This document shows positions 1 through 7,006 of a stretch of 9,052 bases of DNA, in pieces. Both the position numbers and the translations under genes were made by a program. Positions within the stretch are counted from its first letter, which is position 1; every line of letters begins with the position of its first letter. Source of the DNA: Oscillospiraceae bacterium (GTDB lineage Bacteria; Bacillota; Clostridia; Oscillospirales; Acutalibacteraceae); contig CADBPL010000192.1 in the NCBI GenBank assembly GCA_902796535.1, positions 1 to 9,052 of the forward strand, given 5' to 3'. Below the pieces are notes generated by a model, which ran no database searches, had not been told where the DNA came from, and saw nothing but the letters and a program-made list of their open reading frames with translations.

Positions 1-1
1 G

Positions 2-403
2 GACAATTACTGCAAGATCAACCAGATCGAGGCGCTGACCATGCTGGACATGGCCAAAAAAGAGATCATGCCCGCGGCGCTGGCCTATGCAAACCTGATC
101 CTGAACAACCTCAGGCTCAAAAAAGAGATCGGGCTTACGATCGAAAACACTGAGGTGTTCCGGCTCAATCAGGCTCTGACCGAACTGACCGAACAGCTCA
201 GCCGTGACATTGCTTCGCTCGAAGCCACGCTGCGCGCACTGGATAAAAACGCCGACAGCCTGATCCGCTCAGCCTACTACCGCGATTTCATTCTCCCCGC
301 TATGGAGCGGTTGAGGATAACGGCGGACAAGTTAGAGGAAACCGTCGCGGAAGAATACTGGCCGTATCCGACCTATAATGAATTGTTGTTCCATGTGAAA
401 TAG
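2..403 (+). CDS. glnN: Glutamine synthetase type III, C-terminal part (5' end outside window)
   Basis: This is the last 133 codons of a gene that enters from the left edge; the frame is open back to base 2, so the ATG at 41 is internal. The protein would make glutamine from glutamate, ammonia and ATP in the cytoplasm. Recognition rests on the C-terminal segment typical of the large type III glutamine synthetases (about 700 residues, common in Clostridia and Bacteroidetes): a stretch reading IEALTMLDMAKKEIMPAA near the window edge, then a long mostly helical region rich in L, E, A and R, ending with YWPYPTYNELLFHVK. The ATP- and glutamate-binding catalytic core lies upstream and cannot be checked here. 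The gene converges on the heat-shock operon and ends just before a strong hairpin. The family call is by recall of the conserved tail, not by a search; the symbol glnN is the one commonly used for GSIII. Confidence 0.85.
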   Translation, partial: DNYCKINQIEALTMLDMAKKEIMPAALAYANLILNNLRLKKEIGLTIENTEVFRLNQALTELTEQLSRDIASLEATLRALDKNADSLIRSAYYRDFILPAMERLRITADKLEETVAEEYWPYPTYNELLFHVK

Positions 404-410
404 AATATGA

Positions 411-465
411 ATAATATAAATGCGGACGGAAATATCTGACATATTTCCGTCCGCATTTATATTAT
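411..465. terminator. Bidirectional intrinsic terminator between convergent genes
   Basis: A perfect 25-bp inverted repeat (arms 411-435 and 441-465) with a 5-base loop (ctgac). The core is GC-rich (GCGGACGG / CCGTCCGC) and the outer and inner ends are AT-rich. On the + strand the arm runs into tattatattctttt; on the - strand into tattattcatatt, so both sides have a T-rich though interrupted tail. It sits between the stop of the glutamine synthetase gene (403) and the stop of the HAD gene, whose TAA (462-464) lies inside the right arm. It is thus well placed to end both transcripts. Confidence 0.85.
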
Positions 466-1112
466 ATTCTTTTGATCGCCGCAAGCAAATCCGTCGGCGT
501 TTCAATCATTACCGTAACGCCCGCTTTCATCAGCGTTTCGCGGTCACGAAAGCCCCACAAACAGCCGATGCACGGCAGCCCGGCATTCTTTGCCGTGAGC
601 GCGTCCACCTCGCTGTCACCCACGTAAACGGCGTTGGCTCTGGCTGCGTGGAGCAGCTCGAGGGCGTACAGCACACCGTCCGGCGCTGGTTTGCGGGCAC
701 GCGTATACACCTGACCCACTGCCGTGTGAATGTACTTGCCGAACAGCTCCGCCACGAGCGTTTTGGTGAATTCGTCGCTCTTGTTCGAGACCACTGCCAT
801 CTTCAGCCCGGCTTCATTCAGGCTTTGCAGCATCTGCTCCACCCCCTCATAGGGCGCGGTTTTGTTGTGCATATTGCCGCGGTAGTGCTCTTCATAAATC
901 GCCTTGCACCGCGCGTGATCCTGCTCGGTGTGCGCTGCCGGCAAAACCTTTTCGATCAAATAATCCACGCTGTTGCCGACTGCCAGACGCACCTCTTCTT
1001 TTGTCCGCGCGGGGCAGTTCATCCGGCGCAGGGCATAATTGACGCTGTCGGTCAGATCGTCGAGCGTGTTGAGCAGCGTGCCGTCCAAATCAAAAATCAC
1101 AGTGTCGATCAT
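462..1112 (-). CDS. HAD-superfamily hydrolase, phosphoglycolate phosphatase-like
   Basis: A 216-aa cytoplasmic phosphatase of HAD subfamily IA. All four motifs are present: I, FDLDGTL with nucleophile D8 and acid/base D10; II, VVSNKS with S109; III, K141 in RKPAPD; IV, GDSEVD at 165-170 for Mg2+ binding. Residues about 15-85 form the helical cap between motifs I and II. The length matches Gph/PpaX-type enzymes, which remove phosphate from 2-phosphoglycolate or pyrophosphate, but the cap residues do not let me fix the substrate, so no symbol is given. The ATG overlaps the dnaJ stop in an ATGA (1109-1112), so translation is probably coupled to dnaJ and the gene is the last member of the heat-shock operon. 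The stop codon lies inside the terminator hairpin. Confidence 0.9.
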   Translation of the reverse strand: MIDTVIFDLDGTLLNTLDDLTDSVNYALRRMNCPARTKEEVRLAVGNSVDYLIEKVLPAAHTEQDHARCKAIYEEHYRGNMHNKTAPYEGVEQMLQSLNEAGLKMAVVSNKSDEFTKTLVAELFGKYIHTAVGQVYTRARKPAPDGVLYALELLHAARANAVYVGDSEVDALTAKNAGLPCIGCLWGFRDRETLMKAGVTVMIETPTDLLAAIKRI

Positions 1113-2263
1113 TTTTTCTTCTTCCCGAAAAATCCCTTTTTATCGTCATCCGCGCCGCCGTTGGACGCTTTGCCGCCGAATTCAGCTTCAAATTCACGCA
1201 GCAGCTCCTTTTGCCGTGCGTTGACGTTTTTGGGCACGTTGACGATGATGCGCAGCAGCTGATCGCCGCGGCCGCGGCCGTTGAGGTTTTGGATACCCTT
1301 GCTCTTGAGCTTCATCACCGTGCCGGGCTGGGTGCCGGCAGGCAGCTCATACCGCACCTTGCCGTCGAGCGTGGGCACTTCAAGCGTGGCGCCGAGCACC
1401 GCCTGCGCAAAGCTGACGTTCACATCGCACCACACGTCGTAGCCGTCCCGCTCAAAGAACGGGTGCGGACGCACCAAAACCGTCACGTGAAGGTCGCCGT
1501 TCGGGCCGCCGTTGAGGCCGCTGTTGCCCTCGTTGCGAATGTTGAGCACCTGACGGTCGTCGATACCGGCGGGCACAGTGATCTCTACGCTGACCTTTTT
1601 GCTGATCGCGCCTTTGCCGTTGCACTTGCGGCAGGGCGTTTTGATGATCTTGCCCCTGCCGCCGCACCTCGGACAGGCACGGGACGTCTGCACCACACCG
1701 AACGGCGTGCGCTGCTGGGCGTTGACCTGCCCCCTGCCGTGGCATTCCGGGCAGGTCTCGGGGCTGGTGCCCGCCGCCGCGCCGCTGCCGTGGCAATCAG
1801 GGCAAAGCTCCACACGGTTGAAATCCACCGTGCGCTTACAGCCCTTTGCCGCCTCTTCAAAGCTCAGCGTAACGCGCGCCTGCGTGTCGCTGCCCCGGCG
1901 GGGCGCATTGGGATTGGCCTGCCGCCCGCCGCCGAAAGCGCCGCCGAAAAAGCTGCCGAACAGATCGCCCAGGTCGAAATCCATGCCGCCGAAGCCGCCG
2001 CCGAAACCGCCGCCGCCCGCGCCGAAGTTCGGGTCAACGCCGGCGTGACCGTACTGGTCATAGCGCGATTTCTTGTCCGGGTCGGACAGCACCTCGTAGG
2101 CTTCGTTCACTTCCTTGAACTTTTCCTCCGCCTGTTTGTCATCGGGGTGCAGGTCAGGGTGATATTGCTTCACCTTTTGCCGATAAGCTTTTTTAATGTC
2201 ATCCTCGCTCGCCGATTTGTTCACGCCGAGCACTTCATAATAATCTCGTTTATTCTCAGCCAC
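1109..2263 (-). CDS. dnaJ: Chaperone protein DnaJ (Hsp40)
   Basis: A full-length type I Hsp40 of 384 aa, the cytoplasmic co-chaperone that delivers unfolded clients to DnaK and stimulates its ATPase. Domains in order: J domain at about 5-70 with the HPD motif at 35-37; Gly/Phe-rich linker at about 71-113; zinc-binding domain with four CxxCxGxG motifs starting at C154, C171, C197 and C211, all complete; C-terminal client-binding domains to about 360; and a lysine-rich tail ([10 protein letters not shown]). The start is GTG, not ATG: a GGAGG (2271-2275) lies 7 bases upstream and the protein then begins [14 protein letters not shown] as expected. It follows dnaK by 57 bases containing a strong hairpin, and overlaps the HAD gene by 4 bases. 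The zinc and G/F regions are GC-rich and make long spurious reading frames in other frames. Confidence 0.98.
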   Translation of the reverse strand: MAENKRDYYEVLGVNKSASEDDIKKAYRQKVKQYHPDLHPDDKQAEEKFKEVNEAYEVLSDPDKKSRYDQYGHAGVDPNFGAGGGGFGGGFGGMDFDLGDLFGSFFGGAFGGGRQANPNAPRRGSDTQARVTLSFEEAAKGCKRTVDFNRVELCPDCHGSGAAAGTSPETCPECHGRGQVNAQQRTPFGVVQTSRACPRCGGRGKIIKTPCRKCNGKGAISKKVSVEITVPAGIDDRQVLNIRNEGNSGLNGGPNGDLHVTVLVRPHPFFERDGYDVWCDVNVSFAQAVLGATLEVPTLDGKVRYELPAGTQPGTVMKLKSKGIQNLNGRGRGDQLLRIIVNVPKNVNARQKELLREFEAEFGGKASNGGADDDKKGFFGKKKK

Positions 2264-2285
2264 AATAGTTCCTCCAAATCCTGAA

Positions 2286-2310
2286 CAGGGCAGGCATGGG
2301 GCCTGCCCTG
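2286..2310 (-). promoter_or_regulatory. Hairpin in dnaK-dnaJ intergenic region
   Basis: A perfect 10-bp GC-rich inverted repeat (arms 2286-2295 and 2301-2310; CAGGGCAGGC / GCCTGCCCTG) with a 5-base loop, placed 10 bases after the dnaK stop. No T-run follows on the coding strand (TTCAGGATTTGG), so it is a poor intrinsic terminator. It more likely stabilises the 3' end of dnaK mRNA or marks a processing site. Outside the hairpin, AGGAAC-complementary bases at 2312-2317 can pair with 2268-2273, which covers part of the dnaJ SD. The function is inference. Confidence 0.6.
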
Positions 2311-2320
2311 AAGGAACCGA

Positions 2321-4162
2321 TCAGTTGTTGTCGTTGGGGACGTCTTCGTAGGGCGCTTCGTAGTAACCGTTGTTGTCTGCGCCCGCGTCTGCTGCGCCGT
2401 CAGCCTGCTGCTGCGCCTGCTGTGCGGCGGCCGCCGCCTGATAGAGCTTGACGGAAACGTCGTTGACAGCCTTGGTCAGCTCTTCCAGACGGGATTTGAT
2501 GAGGTTCATATCCTCGCCCTTGAGCGCTTCTTCCAGTGCCTCTGCCTTGTCGGTGATCTCTTTCTTGTCGGTCTCTGTGAGCTTGTCGCTGTTTTCTTCC
2601 ACGATCTTCTTGCTGGAGTAGACCATCTGATCGGCGTTGTTGCGCGTGTCGATATCCTCGCGGCGCTTCTTGTCCTCTTCCGCAAAGCGGTTGGCCTCCT
2701 GAACGGCCTTTTCAATGTCTTCCTTGGACATATTGGAGGAAGAGGTGATGGAAATGGACTGCTCTTTGCCGGTGCCGAGATCCTTGGCGGAAACATGCAC
2801 GATACCGTTCTTGTCGATATCGAAGGTCACCTCGATCTGAGGAATGCCTCTGGGGGCGGGCAGAATGCCGTCGAGATGGAACACGCCGAGGGTCTTGTTA
2901 TCCTTCACAAATTCTCTTTCGCCCTGCAGCACGTGGATCTCAACGCTCGGCTGATTATCAGCGGCGGTGGAGAACACCTGGCTCTTCTTGGTGGGGATGG
3001 TTGTGTTGCGGTCAATGATCTTGGTGTTGACGCCGCCCATGGTTTCAATGCCGAGCGACAGCGGCACCACGTCGACGAGCACCATGCCCTTGACCTCACC
3101 GCCGAGCACGCCCGCCTGCAGCGCGGCGCCGACTGCAACGCATTCATCGGGGTTGATGCCCTTGAACGGCTCTTTGCCGATGAACTTTTTCACAGCATCC
3201 TGAACAGCCGGAATACGGGAAGAACCGCCGACCATGAGAACCTTGCTGATCTCGCTGACGTTCAGGTGGGAATCGGACATGGCCTGACGAACCGGGCCCA
3301 TGGTGGCTTCGACGAGGTCAGCCGTCATTTCGTTGAATTTGGCGCGAGTGAGGGTGGTTTCCAGATGCTTCGGGCCGGTCGCGTCCGCCGTAATGAAGGG
3401 CAGGCTGATGGCGGAGGTGGTCACGCCGGAAAGCTCGATCTTGGCTTTTTCGGCAGCTTCCTTCAGGCGCTGCATCGCCATTTTGTCGCCTCTCAGGTCG
3501 ATGCCCTGCTCGGCCTTGAAGGTGTCGGCCAGCCAGTCAATGATGCGCTGGTCAAAATCGTCGCCGCCAAGGTGGTTGTTGCCCGCCGTGGCGAGAACCT
3601 GCTGGATGCCGTCGCCCATTTCGATGATGGAAACGTCGAACGTGCCGCCGCCAAGGTCGTAGACCATGACGTTCTGGTCTTCTTCTTTGTCGATGCCGTA
3701 GGCCAATGCGGCCGCCGTCGGCTCGTTGATGATGCGCTTGACTTCCATGCCGGCGATCTTGCCGGCGTCTTTGGTGGCCTGACGCTGGGAGTCGGTGAAA
3801 TATGCGGGAACAGTGATGACCGCTTCGGTGACCTTATCGCCCAGATAGGCTTCCGCGTCGGTTTTCAGCTTTTGCAGGATCATTGCGGAAATCTCCTGCG
3901 GGGTGTAGCGCTTGTCGTCGATCTTTACGCCATAATCGCTGCCCATTTGCCGTTTGATGGAGGAAATGGTGCGCTCGGGGTTGGTGATGGCCTGACGTTT
4001 TGCCACCTGACCCACCATTCTTTCGCCGGTCTTGCTGAACGCGACGACAGAGGGTGTTGTTCTCATGCCTTCCGCGTTGGCGATGACGACGGGCTCGCCG
4101 CCTTCGATCACTGCCACACAGGAATTGGTCGTACCTAAGTCAATACCGATTGTTTTTGCCAT
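2321..4162 (-). CDS. dnaK: Chaperone protein DnaK (Hsp70)
   Basis: A complete 613-aa Hsp70, an ATP-driven cytoplasmic chaperone that binds exposed hydrophobic peptides in a cycle run by DnaJ (ATP hydrolysis) and GrpE (ADP release). The nucleotide-binding domain carries IDLGTTNS (7-14), VPAYF (118-122), DLGGGTFD (169-176) and VGGSSRIP (311-318). The interdomain linker is [11 protein letters not shown] (361-371), the substrate-binding beta domain spans about 372-480, and the helical lid runs to about 580. An A/Q-rich disordered tail ends in [14 protein letters not shown]. The extra segment that proteobacterial DnaK has near residue 80 is absent, as is usual in Gram-positive bacteria. The ATG has an AAAAGGAGAT SD 8 bases upstream. 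It lies 60 bases after grpE and has no CIRCE of its own, so it depends on the hrcA promoter unless a weak internal promoter exists. Confidence 0.99.
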   Translation of the reverse strand: MAKTIGIDLGTTNSCVAVIEGGEPVVIANAEGMRTTPSVVAFSKTGERMVGQVAKRQAITNPERTISSIKRQMGSDYGVKIDDKRYTPQEISAMILQKLKTDAEAYLGDKVTEAVITVPAYFTDSQRQATKDAGKIAGMEVKRIINEPTAAALAYGIDKEEDQNVMVYDLGGGTFDVSIIEMGDGIQQVLATAGNNHLGGDDFDQRIIDWLADTFKAEQGIDLRGDKMAMQRLKEAAEKAKIELSGVTTSAISLPFITADATGPKHLETTLTRAKFNEMTADLVEATMGPVRQAMSDSHLNVSEISKVLMVGGSSRIPAVQDAVKKFIGKEPFKGINPDECVAVGAALQAGVLGGEVKGMVLVDVVPLSLGIETMGGVNTKIIDRNTTIPTKKSQVFSTAADNQPSVEIHVLQGEREFVKDNKTLGVFHLDGILPAPRGIPQIEVTFDIDKNGIVHVSAKDLGTGKEQSISITSSSNMSKEDIEKAVQEANRFAEEDKKRREDIDTRNNADQMVYSSKKIVEENSDKLTETDKKEITDKAEALEEALKGEDMNLIKSRLEELTKAVNDVSVKLYQAAAAAQQAQQQADGAADAGADNNGYYEAPYEDVPNDNN

Positions 4163-4222
4163 GATAATTTATCTCCTTTTCATTTTTACATAATTGATAC
4201 GGTTCTGTTGTGAAATCAACTG

Positions 4223-4771
4223 CTAATTGGCAACCTGAACGGTCGCGCAGCGAATGATGCGATCGCCGCATTTGTAGCCTTTGGAAAAAACCTGCGCCAC
4301 GGTGCTTTCGCCGAAGTCGTCGCTTTCGATATGCATCACGGCGTTATGCAGGTTCGGGTCAAACGGGTCGCCCACCTCGCCGAAGGACTCGGCGCCCAGT
4401 TTTTTGAGAATATCGCCGAACTGCGTGAAGATCATTTCCACACCCTTTTTGTAAGCTTCAAAGTCGGCGTTCGGGTTGGAGGCGGCACGCTCAAAATTAT
4501 CGAGCACCGTTAAAAACTCGCCGATGACGGCCGCGGTGATGTCGCCGTTCAGGGCGTCCTTTTCGCGCTGGGTGCGCTTGCGGTAGTTGGCGTATTCCGC
4601 CGCCAGATACAGGTACTGATCTTTTTGTTCCTCTAACTGCTGTTCCAATTCAGCAACCTTATCGGCTTTCTTTTTGGATTTTTTCGGTTCCTTTTTTTCT
4701 TCTTTTCCTTCTTCCTTTTCTGCCTTTTCGGTCGGCTCTTTCTTCTCTTCTTCCGCCATATCAATCGCCAT
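4223..4771 (-). CDS. grpE: Nucleotide exchange factor GrpE
   Basis: A dimeric cytoplasmic exchange factor that releases ADP from DnaK and in well-studied bacteria acts as its thermosensor. From the chosen ATG it is 182 aa. It has a very E/K-rich disordered N-terminus (about the first 37 residues), a long coiled-coil helix (VAELEQQLEEQKDQYLYLAAEYANYRKR is spread over the next section) and a C-terminal beta domain with the family motif DPFDPNLHNAVMH and the ending GDRIIRCATVQVAN. The start is uncertain: a GTG at 4787-4789 in the same frame would add 6 residues, and another ATG at 4757-4759 would begin MAEEEKKEP. None has an SD at normal spacing. I chose ATG 4769-4771 because it directly follows a hairpin that separates it from a strong SD at 4830-4836. 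hrcA lies 97 bases upstream. Confidence 0.95.
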   Translation of the reverse strand: MAIDMAEEEKKEPTEKAEKEEGKEEKKEPKKSKKKADKVAELEQQLEEQKDQYLYLAAEYANYRKRTQREKDALNGDITAAVIGEFLTVLDNFERAASNPNADFEAYKKGVEMIFTQFGDILKKLGAESFGEVGDPFDPNLHNAVMHIESDDFGESTVAQVFSKGYKCGDRIIRCATVQVAN

Positions 4772-4828
4772 GCGATTCAGAATTTGCACAAAATGTGATT
4801 AAGGATCTCACCCTTGTGCCCGAATCGC
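4772..4828 (-). promoter_or_regulatory. Nested stem-loop between grpE Shine-Dalgarno and start codon
   Basis: On the mRNA three helices nest in order. GCGATTC (4828-4822) pairs with GAATCGC (4778-4772), 7 bp. GCACAA (4819-4814) pairs with TTGTGC (4791-4786), 6 bp. GTGA (4811-4808) pairs with TCAC (4798-4795), 4 bp. A 9-base loop closes the structure, and small asymmetric internal loops separate the helices. The helix begins one base after the SD and ends directly against ATG 4771, so folding would collapse a 58-base gap. The alternative GTG start (4787-4789) would be buried in the middle helix. Complementarity is read directly from the sequence; the role is inference. Confidence 0.65.
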
Positions 4829-4829
4829 G

Positions 4830-4836
4830 CCTCCTT
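4830..4836 (-). promoter_or_regulatory. Strong Shine-Dalgarno upstream of grpE, at abnormal distance
   Basis: AAGGAGG (within AGAAAGGAGG on the coding strand) is the only good ribosome binding site between hrcA and grpE. No ATG, GTG or TTG follows at 5-12 bases. The nearest GTG (4809-4811) is 18 bases away and opens only a 16-codon frame that is not grpE. The first grpE-frame ATG (4771) is 58 bases away, across the stem-loop. Confidence 0.7.
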
Positions 4837-4868
4837 TCTGATTTTTCACACTGTTCTGTCCTTTCTAT

Positions 4869-5906
4869 TCAATCTTCCAGCGTTTCCAGCGTTTCGCTGA
4901 GGATCTTGCCGACTACGCCGGAGATGAACTGCATATAGGGAATGAGCTTTGCATAATTCAGCCGCGTCGGCCCGATGATGCCTAACGCGCCGCTGCGCGC
5001 TCCGTTGACGTTGTAGCGGGAAACGATCACGCTGGAATTGCTCAGCTGCTTGTATTCGTTTTCCGTGCCGATTTTTACGTTCAGCCCGTCCTTCTCGCCG
5101 CCGGAGAGCAGCTTGGAAACCGGTTCACCCTTGCGCAGCAGCTCCATAATGTCGGCGACGCTGCCGCTCAGCTCACGGTGATTGAACAGGTTGGCCTGCC
5201 CTTCCAGCAGCACGTCGGACTTGAGCGCCTCGCCCGCCAGATCGGCCAGCGCCACAAAGTAGGGCGACATTTCCAGCGCGAATTCGCCCAGCGACGCCAC
5301 CAGCGTTTGCAGCATGACCGTGCCAATCTCTTCCAGCGGCTTGCCGATAAAGTGAGCGGCGCACACGGCATAGAACCGCTCCACCGTTTGCTGTGTGATC
5401 GGCATATCGCCGCGGCAGGCTTTGCTTTTGAGCGTACCGGCGGAGGTGAGCAAAACGATCATCGCCGTGCGGTTGCTCACCGGCACGAATTCCGCGCGGC
5501 GCACACAGGCCTGTTCGCCCGTGGGCAGGGTGGTGATGGCGGCGCAGTTCGTCAGCCGCGCGATCACTTCGCCCGCTTTTTCGAGCAGCTGTTCGGGGTC
5601 GCCCCGGCCGGAGGAAACGCTTTTGGCAATGCTCTCACTCTCATCCTTGTTCACTTCAAGCTTGTTCATGAGCTTGTCGATATAATAGCGATAGCCCAGC
5701 GTGGTGGGAACGCGGCCGGCGGAGGTGTGCGGCTGTTCGAGATAGCCCATTTCGACCAGATCCGCCATTTCGTTGCGGATGGTCGCGGAAGAAACCTGAA
5801 AATCGAGCTCGCCCATCAGCGTTTTGGAGCCGACCGGCTCACCGGTGCGGATGTAGCTCTCAACGACCGCCGCTAAGATTTTTTCTTTTCTCGGCGTCAT
5901 TTCCAT
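4869..5906 (-). CDS. hrcA: Heat-inducible transcription repressor HrcA
   Basis: A complete 345-aa repressor of class I heat-shock genes. It binds CIRCE as a dimer and, in the systems studied, needs chaperonin GroEL to stay active, so unfolded protein relieves repression. The N-terminal winged helix (about 3-75) shows TPRKEKIL, the RTGEPVGSKTL segment, the recognition region SSATIRNEMADL and PHTSAGRVPTTLGYRYYID. A GAF-like central domain and the C-terminal region follow, ending with GIIGPTRLNYAKLIPYMQFI and a short acidic tail. First gene of the operon. The chosen ATG has AAGGA 5 bases upstream; ATG at codon 3 is possible but would be 11 bases from that SD. The CIRCE 29 bases upstream makes it autoregulated. 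Confidence 0.98.
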   Translation of the reverse strand: MEMTPRKEKILAAVVESYIRTGEPVGSKTLMGELDFQVSSATIRNEMADLVEMGYLEQPHTSAGRVPTTLGYRYYIDKLMNKLEVNKDESESIAKSVSSGRGDPEQLLEKAGEVIARLTNCAAITTLPTGEQACVRRAEFVPVSNRTAMIVLLTSAGTLKSKACRGDMPITQQTVERFYAVCAAHFIGKPLEEIGTVMLQTLVASLGEFALEMSPYFVALADLAGEALKSDVLLEGQANLFNHRELSGSVADIMELLRKGEPVSKLLSGGEKDGLNVKIGTENEYKQLSNSSVIVSRYNVNGARSGALGIIGPTRLNYAKLIPYMQFISGVVGKILSETLETLED

Positions 5907-5934
5907 TTCGGTCCTTCCTTTCTCAGTGACAAGT

Positions 5935-5961
5935 TTAGCACTCGTTAGCTATGAGTGCTAA
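5935..5961 (-). promoter_or_regulatory. CIRCE operator (HrcA binding site)
   Basis: A perfect match to the CIRCE consensus: TTAGCACTC, 9-base spacer (gttagctat), GAGTGCTAA. It lies downstream of the -10 box and across the expected start of transcription, the usual place for HrcA repression. Symmetry continues outside the core: GTGACAA at 5926-5932 mirrors TTGTCAC at 5964-5970, with two mismatched positions in between. Confidence 0.98.
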
Positions 5962-5971
5962 CTTTGTCACT

Positions 5972-6000
5972 ATAATATAACCTATTGCGCCTTTTGTCAA
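5972..6000 (-). promoter_or_regulatory. Sigma-A-type promoter of the hrcA operon
   Basis: The -35 TTGACA (6000-5995, consensus) and -10 TATTAT (5977-5972, one mismatch) are separated by 17 bases. The predicted transcription start falls near 5965, right before CIRCE. This is the only strong promoter I see for hrcA-grpE-dnaK-dnaJ-HAD. Confidence 0.88.
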
Positions 6001-6011
6001 TAGGTTATATT
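5974..6011. repeat. 14-bp perfect inverted repeat over the hrcA promoter
   Basis: Arms AATATAACCTATTG (5974-5987) and CAATAGGTTATATT (5998-6011) are exact complements around a 10-base centre (cgccttttgt). The left arm overlaps the -10 box and the right arm overlaps the -35 box. No T-run follows on the - strand, so it is a poor terminator for the binding-protein gene upstream. It is too low in GC and too well placed on the promoter to ignore as an operator, but no known regulator site matches by eye (CtsR-type heptads are absent). Confidence 0.7.
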
Positions 6012-6044
6012 GTTAAGATTTTCTAACGAAACGAAAGATTTGCG

Positions 6045-6992
6045 TTATTTTGCCACGTAGCCTTCCTGCGCGGTGAGCTGCCTGCCCTGCTCGGAGCAGA
6101 TCCAGTTGTAAAGAACACGGGCGGGCGCGTCTTCCGGCAGATTTTTGGGAATGACCACATAGAAATCGTTCACGAACGGATACTGACCGGAGGCAATGGT
6201 ATCGTTGGTGGGCTGAACGCCGTCCACCGCCAGAATCTTCGCTGTGTTGAGCTTTTCGCCTTCCATGTTGGTCAGGTAATAATAAACCGTGTAGCCCAGC
6301 GCGTCGGCGGAGTTTTCATAATCCGCGACCGCTTCGAGCAGGCCGATCATGGAGTCGACCTTCTGATCCTTCTCCGGCTCGATCAGATCGTCGCCAAGGT
6401 TGATGATCTTGTCGAACAGGGTCTGGCTGCCGCTGTCTTTATTGCGCTGATAGGGAATGATCGCGGAATCCGCGCCGCCGACTTCATTCCACTTTTTGAT
6501 TTTGCCGGTGTAGATATCCTTGATCTGCTGCGTGGTGAGCGACGTGACCTTGTTTTCTTTGGAGCAGATGAACACAAGCGCATCGGCGCCGATGGCCTTC
6601 ATTTCCCACTCAAAGCCCTTTTCCTTCGCGTAGGCCAGCGCCTGTTCGGATGGCTCATACGCCAGCAGAATATCAAATTTGCCGTCCACGAGCGCGTTGT
6701 AGTTGTCGGTCGTGGAGCCGGTGAAGGAGATCATGCCGTCCGCCGTTTCGCGGTCGATGCCCAGCACGCTGGAGGTGACCGCCTGACCAAGGGGCTTCGC
6801 CGCCAGAGAACCGCCCATTTTGGGGTAGTTTTCCTGCGTGAAGGTGAAGTTGCCGGTCGGCTTCGCCGTGACGATCTCTTCTTTGGTTGTGGTTTCCGTT
6901 TCGCTCTGCCCGCCGGAGCACGCCGCAAAGGAAAGCAGCGAGGCAGCCGCCAGCGTGAGAGCGAGCACACGTTTGAATGAATGATTCATCAT
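6045..6992 (-). CDS. PstS-like phosphate/anion-binding lipoprotein
   Basis: A 315-aa extracellular substrate-binding protein of the PstS-like periplasmic-binding fold. The signal peptide has a K/R start, hydrophobic residues about 9-20 and a lipobox SFAAC with C25 as the lipidation site, followed by an SGGQSETETTTKEE linker. Typical family segments are present: SLTTQQIKDIYTGKIKKWNEVGG (about 141-163) and NKDSGSQTLF (174-183), the latter a phosphate-contacting region in PstS. A GGSLAAKPLGQAV loop at 60-72 stands where the first ligand loop is expected. No pstC, pstA, pstB or phoU lies within the window, so it may be an orphan binding or signalling protein. AGGAGG (6997-7002) is 4 bases from the first ATG and 7 from the second (6987-6989); the second may be the real start. 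Ligand unproven. Confidence 0.85.
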   Translation of the reverse strand: MMNHSFKRVLALTLAAASLLSFAACSGGQSETETTTKEEIVTAKPTGNFTFTQENYPKMGGSLAAKPLGQAVTSSVLGIDRETADGMISFTGSTTDNYNALVDGKFDILLAYEPSEQALAYAKEKGFEWEMKAIGADALVFICSKENKVTSLTTQQIKDIYTGKIKKWNEVGGADSAIIPYQRNKDSGSQTLFDKIINLGDDLIEPEKDQKVDSMIGLLEAVADYENSADALGYTVYYYLTNMEGEKLNTAKILAVDGVQPTNDTIASGQYPFVNDFYVVIPKNLPEDAPARVLYNWICSEQGRQLTAQEGYVAK

Positions 6993-7006
6993 AGAACCTC
7001 CTAAAT

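Noticed and set aside
420..1262. 280-codon + strand frame across the terminator and HAD gene
   Set aside because: It would start inside the terminator hairpin and is antisense to a HAD enzyme with all four motifs.
1211..2284. 357-codon open frame on the + strand, antisense to dnaJ
   Set aside because: Alanine- and valine-rich product of GC-rich dnaJ read backwards; no SD and no domain, while dnaJ is intact in every motif.
2795..4138. 447-codon open frame on the + strand, antisense to dnaK
   Set aside because: Antisense dnaK frames are a well-known by-product of Hsp70 codon bias. The translation is unlike any family I know, has no SD, and lies wholly within an unquestionable dnaK.
4163..4222. 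Possible separate promoter for dnaK
   Set aside because: A TTGATT-like box exists but no -10 at 16-18 bases and no CIRCE; too weak to call.
4660..4756. Pyrimidine-rich tract on the + strand
   Set aside because: It is simply the E/K-rich disordered N-terminus of GrpE (GAA/AAG codons) seen from the other strand.
4809..4811. GTG after the orphan SD as start of a 16-codon leader peptide before grpE
   Set aside because: Eighteen bases from the SD is too far, and the reading frame has no regulatory codon run; the nested hairpin explains the region better.
5178..5876. 232-codon + strand frame antisense to hrcA
   Set aside because: H- and R-rich shadow translation, no SD, and complete hrcA on the other strand.
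5974..6011. Intrinsic terminator for the PstS-like gene
   Set aside because: The stem is AT-rich and no T-run follows on the coding strand; it overlaps the promoter boxes instead.
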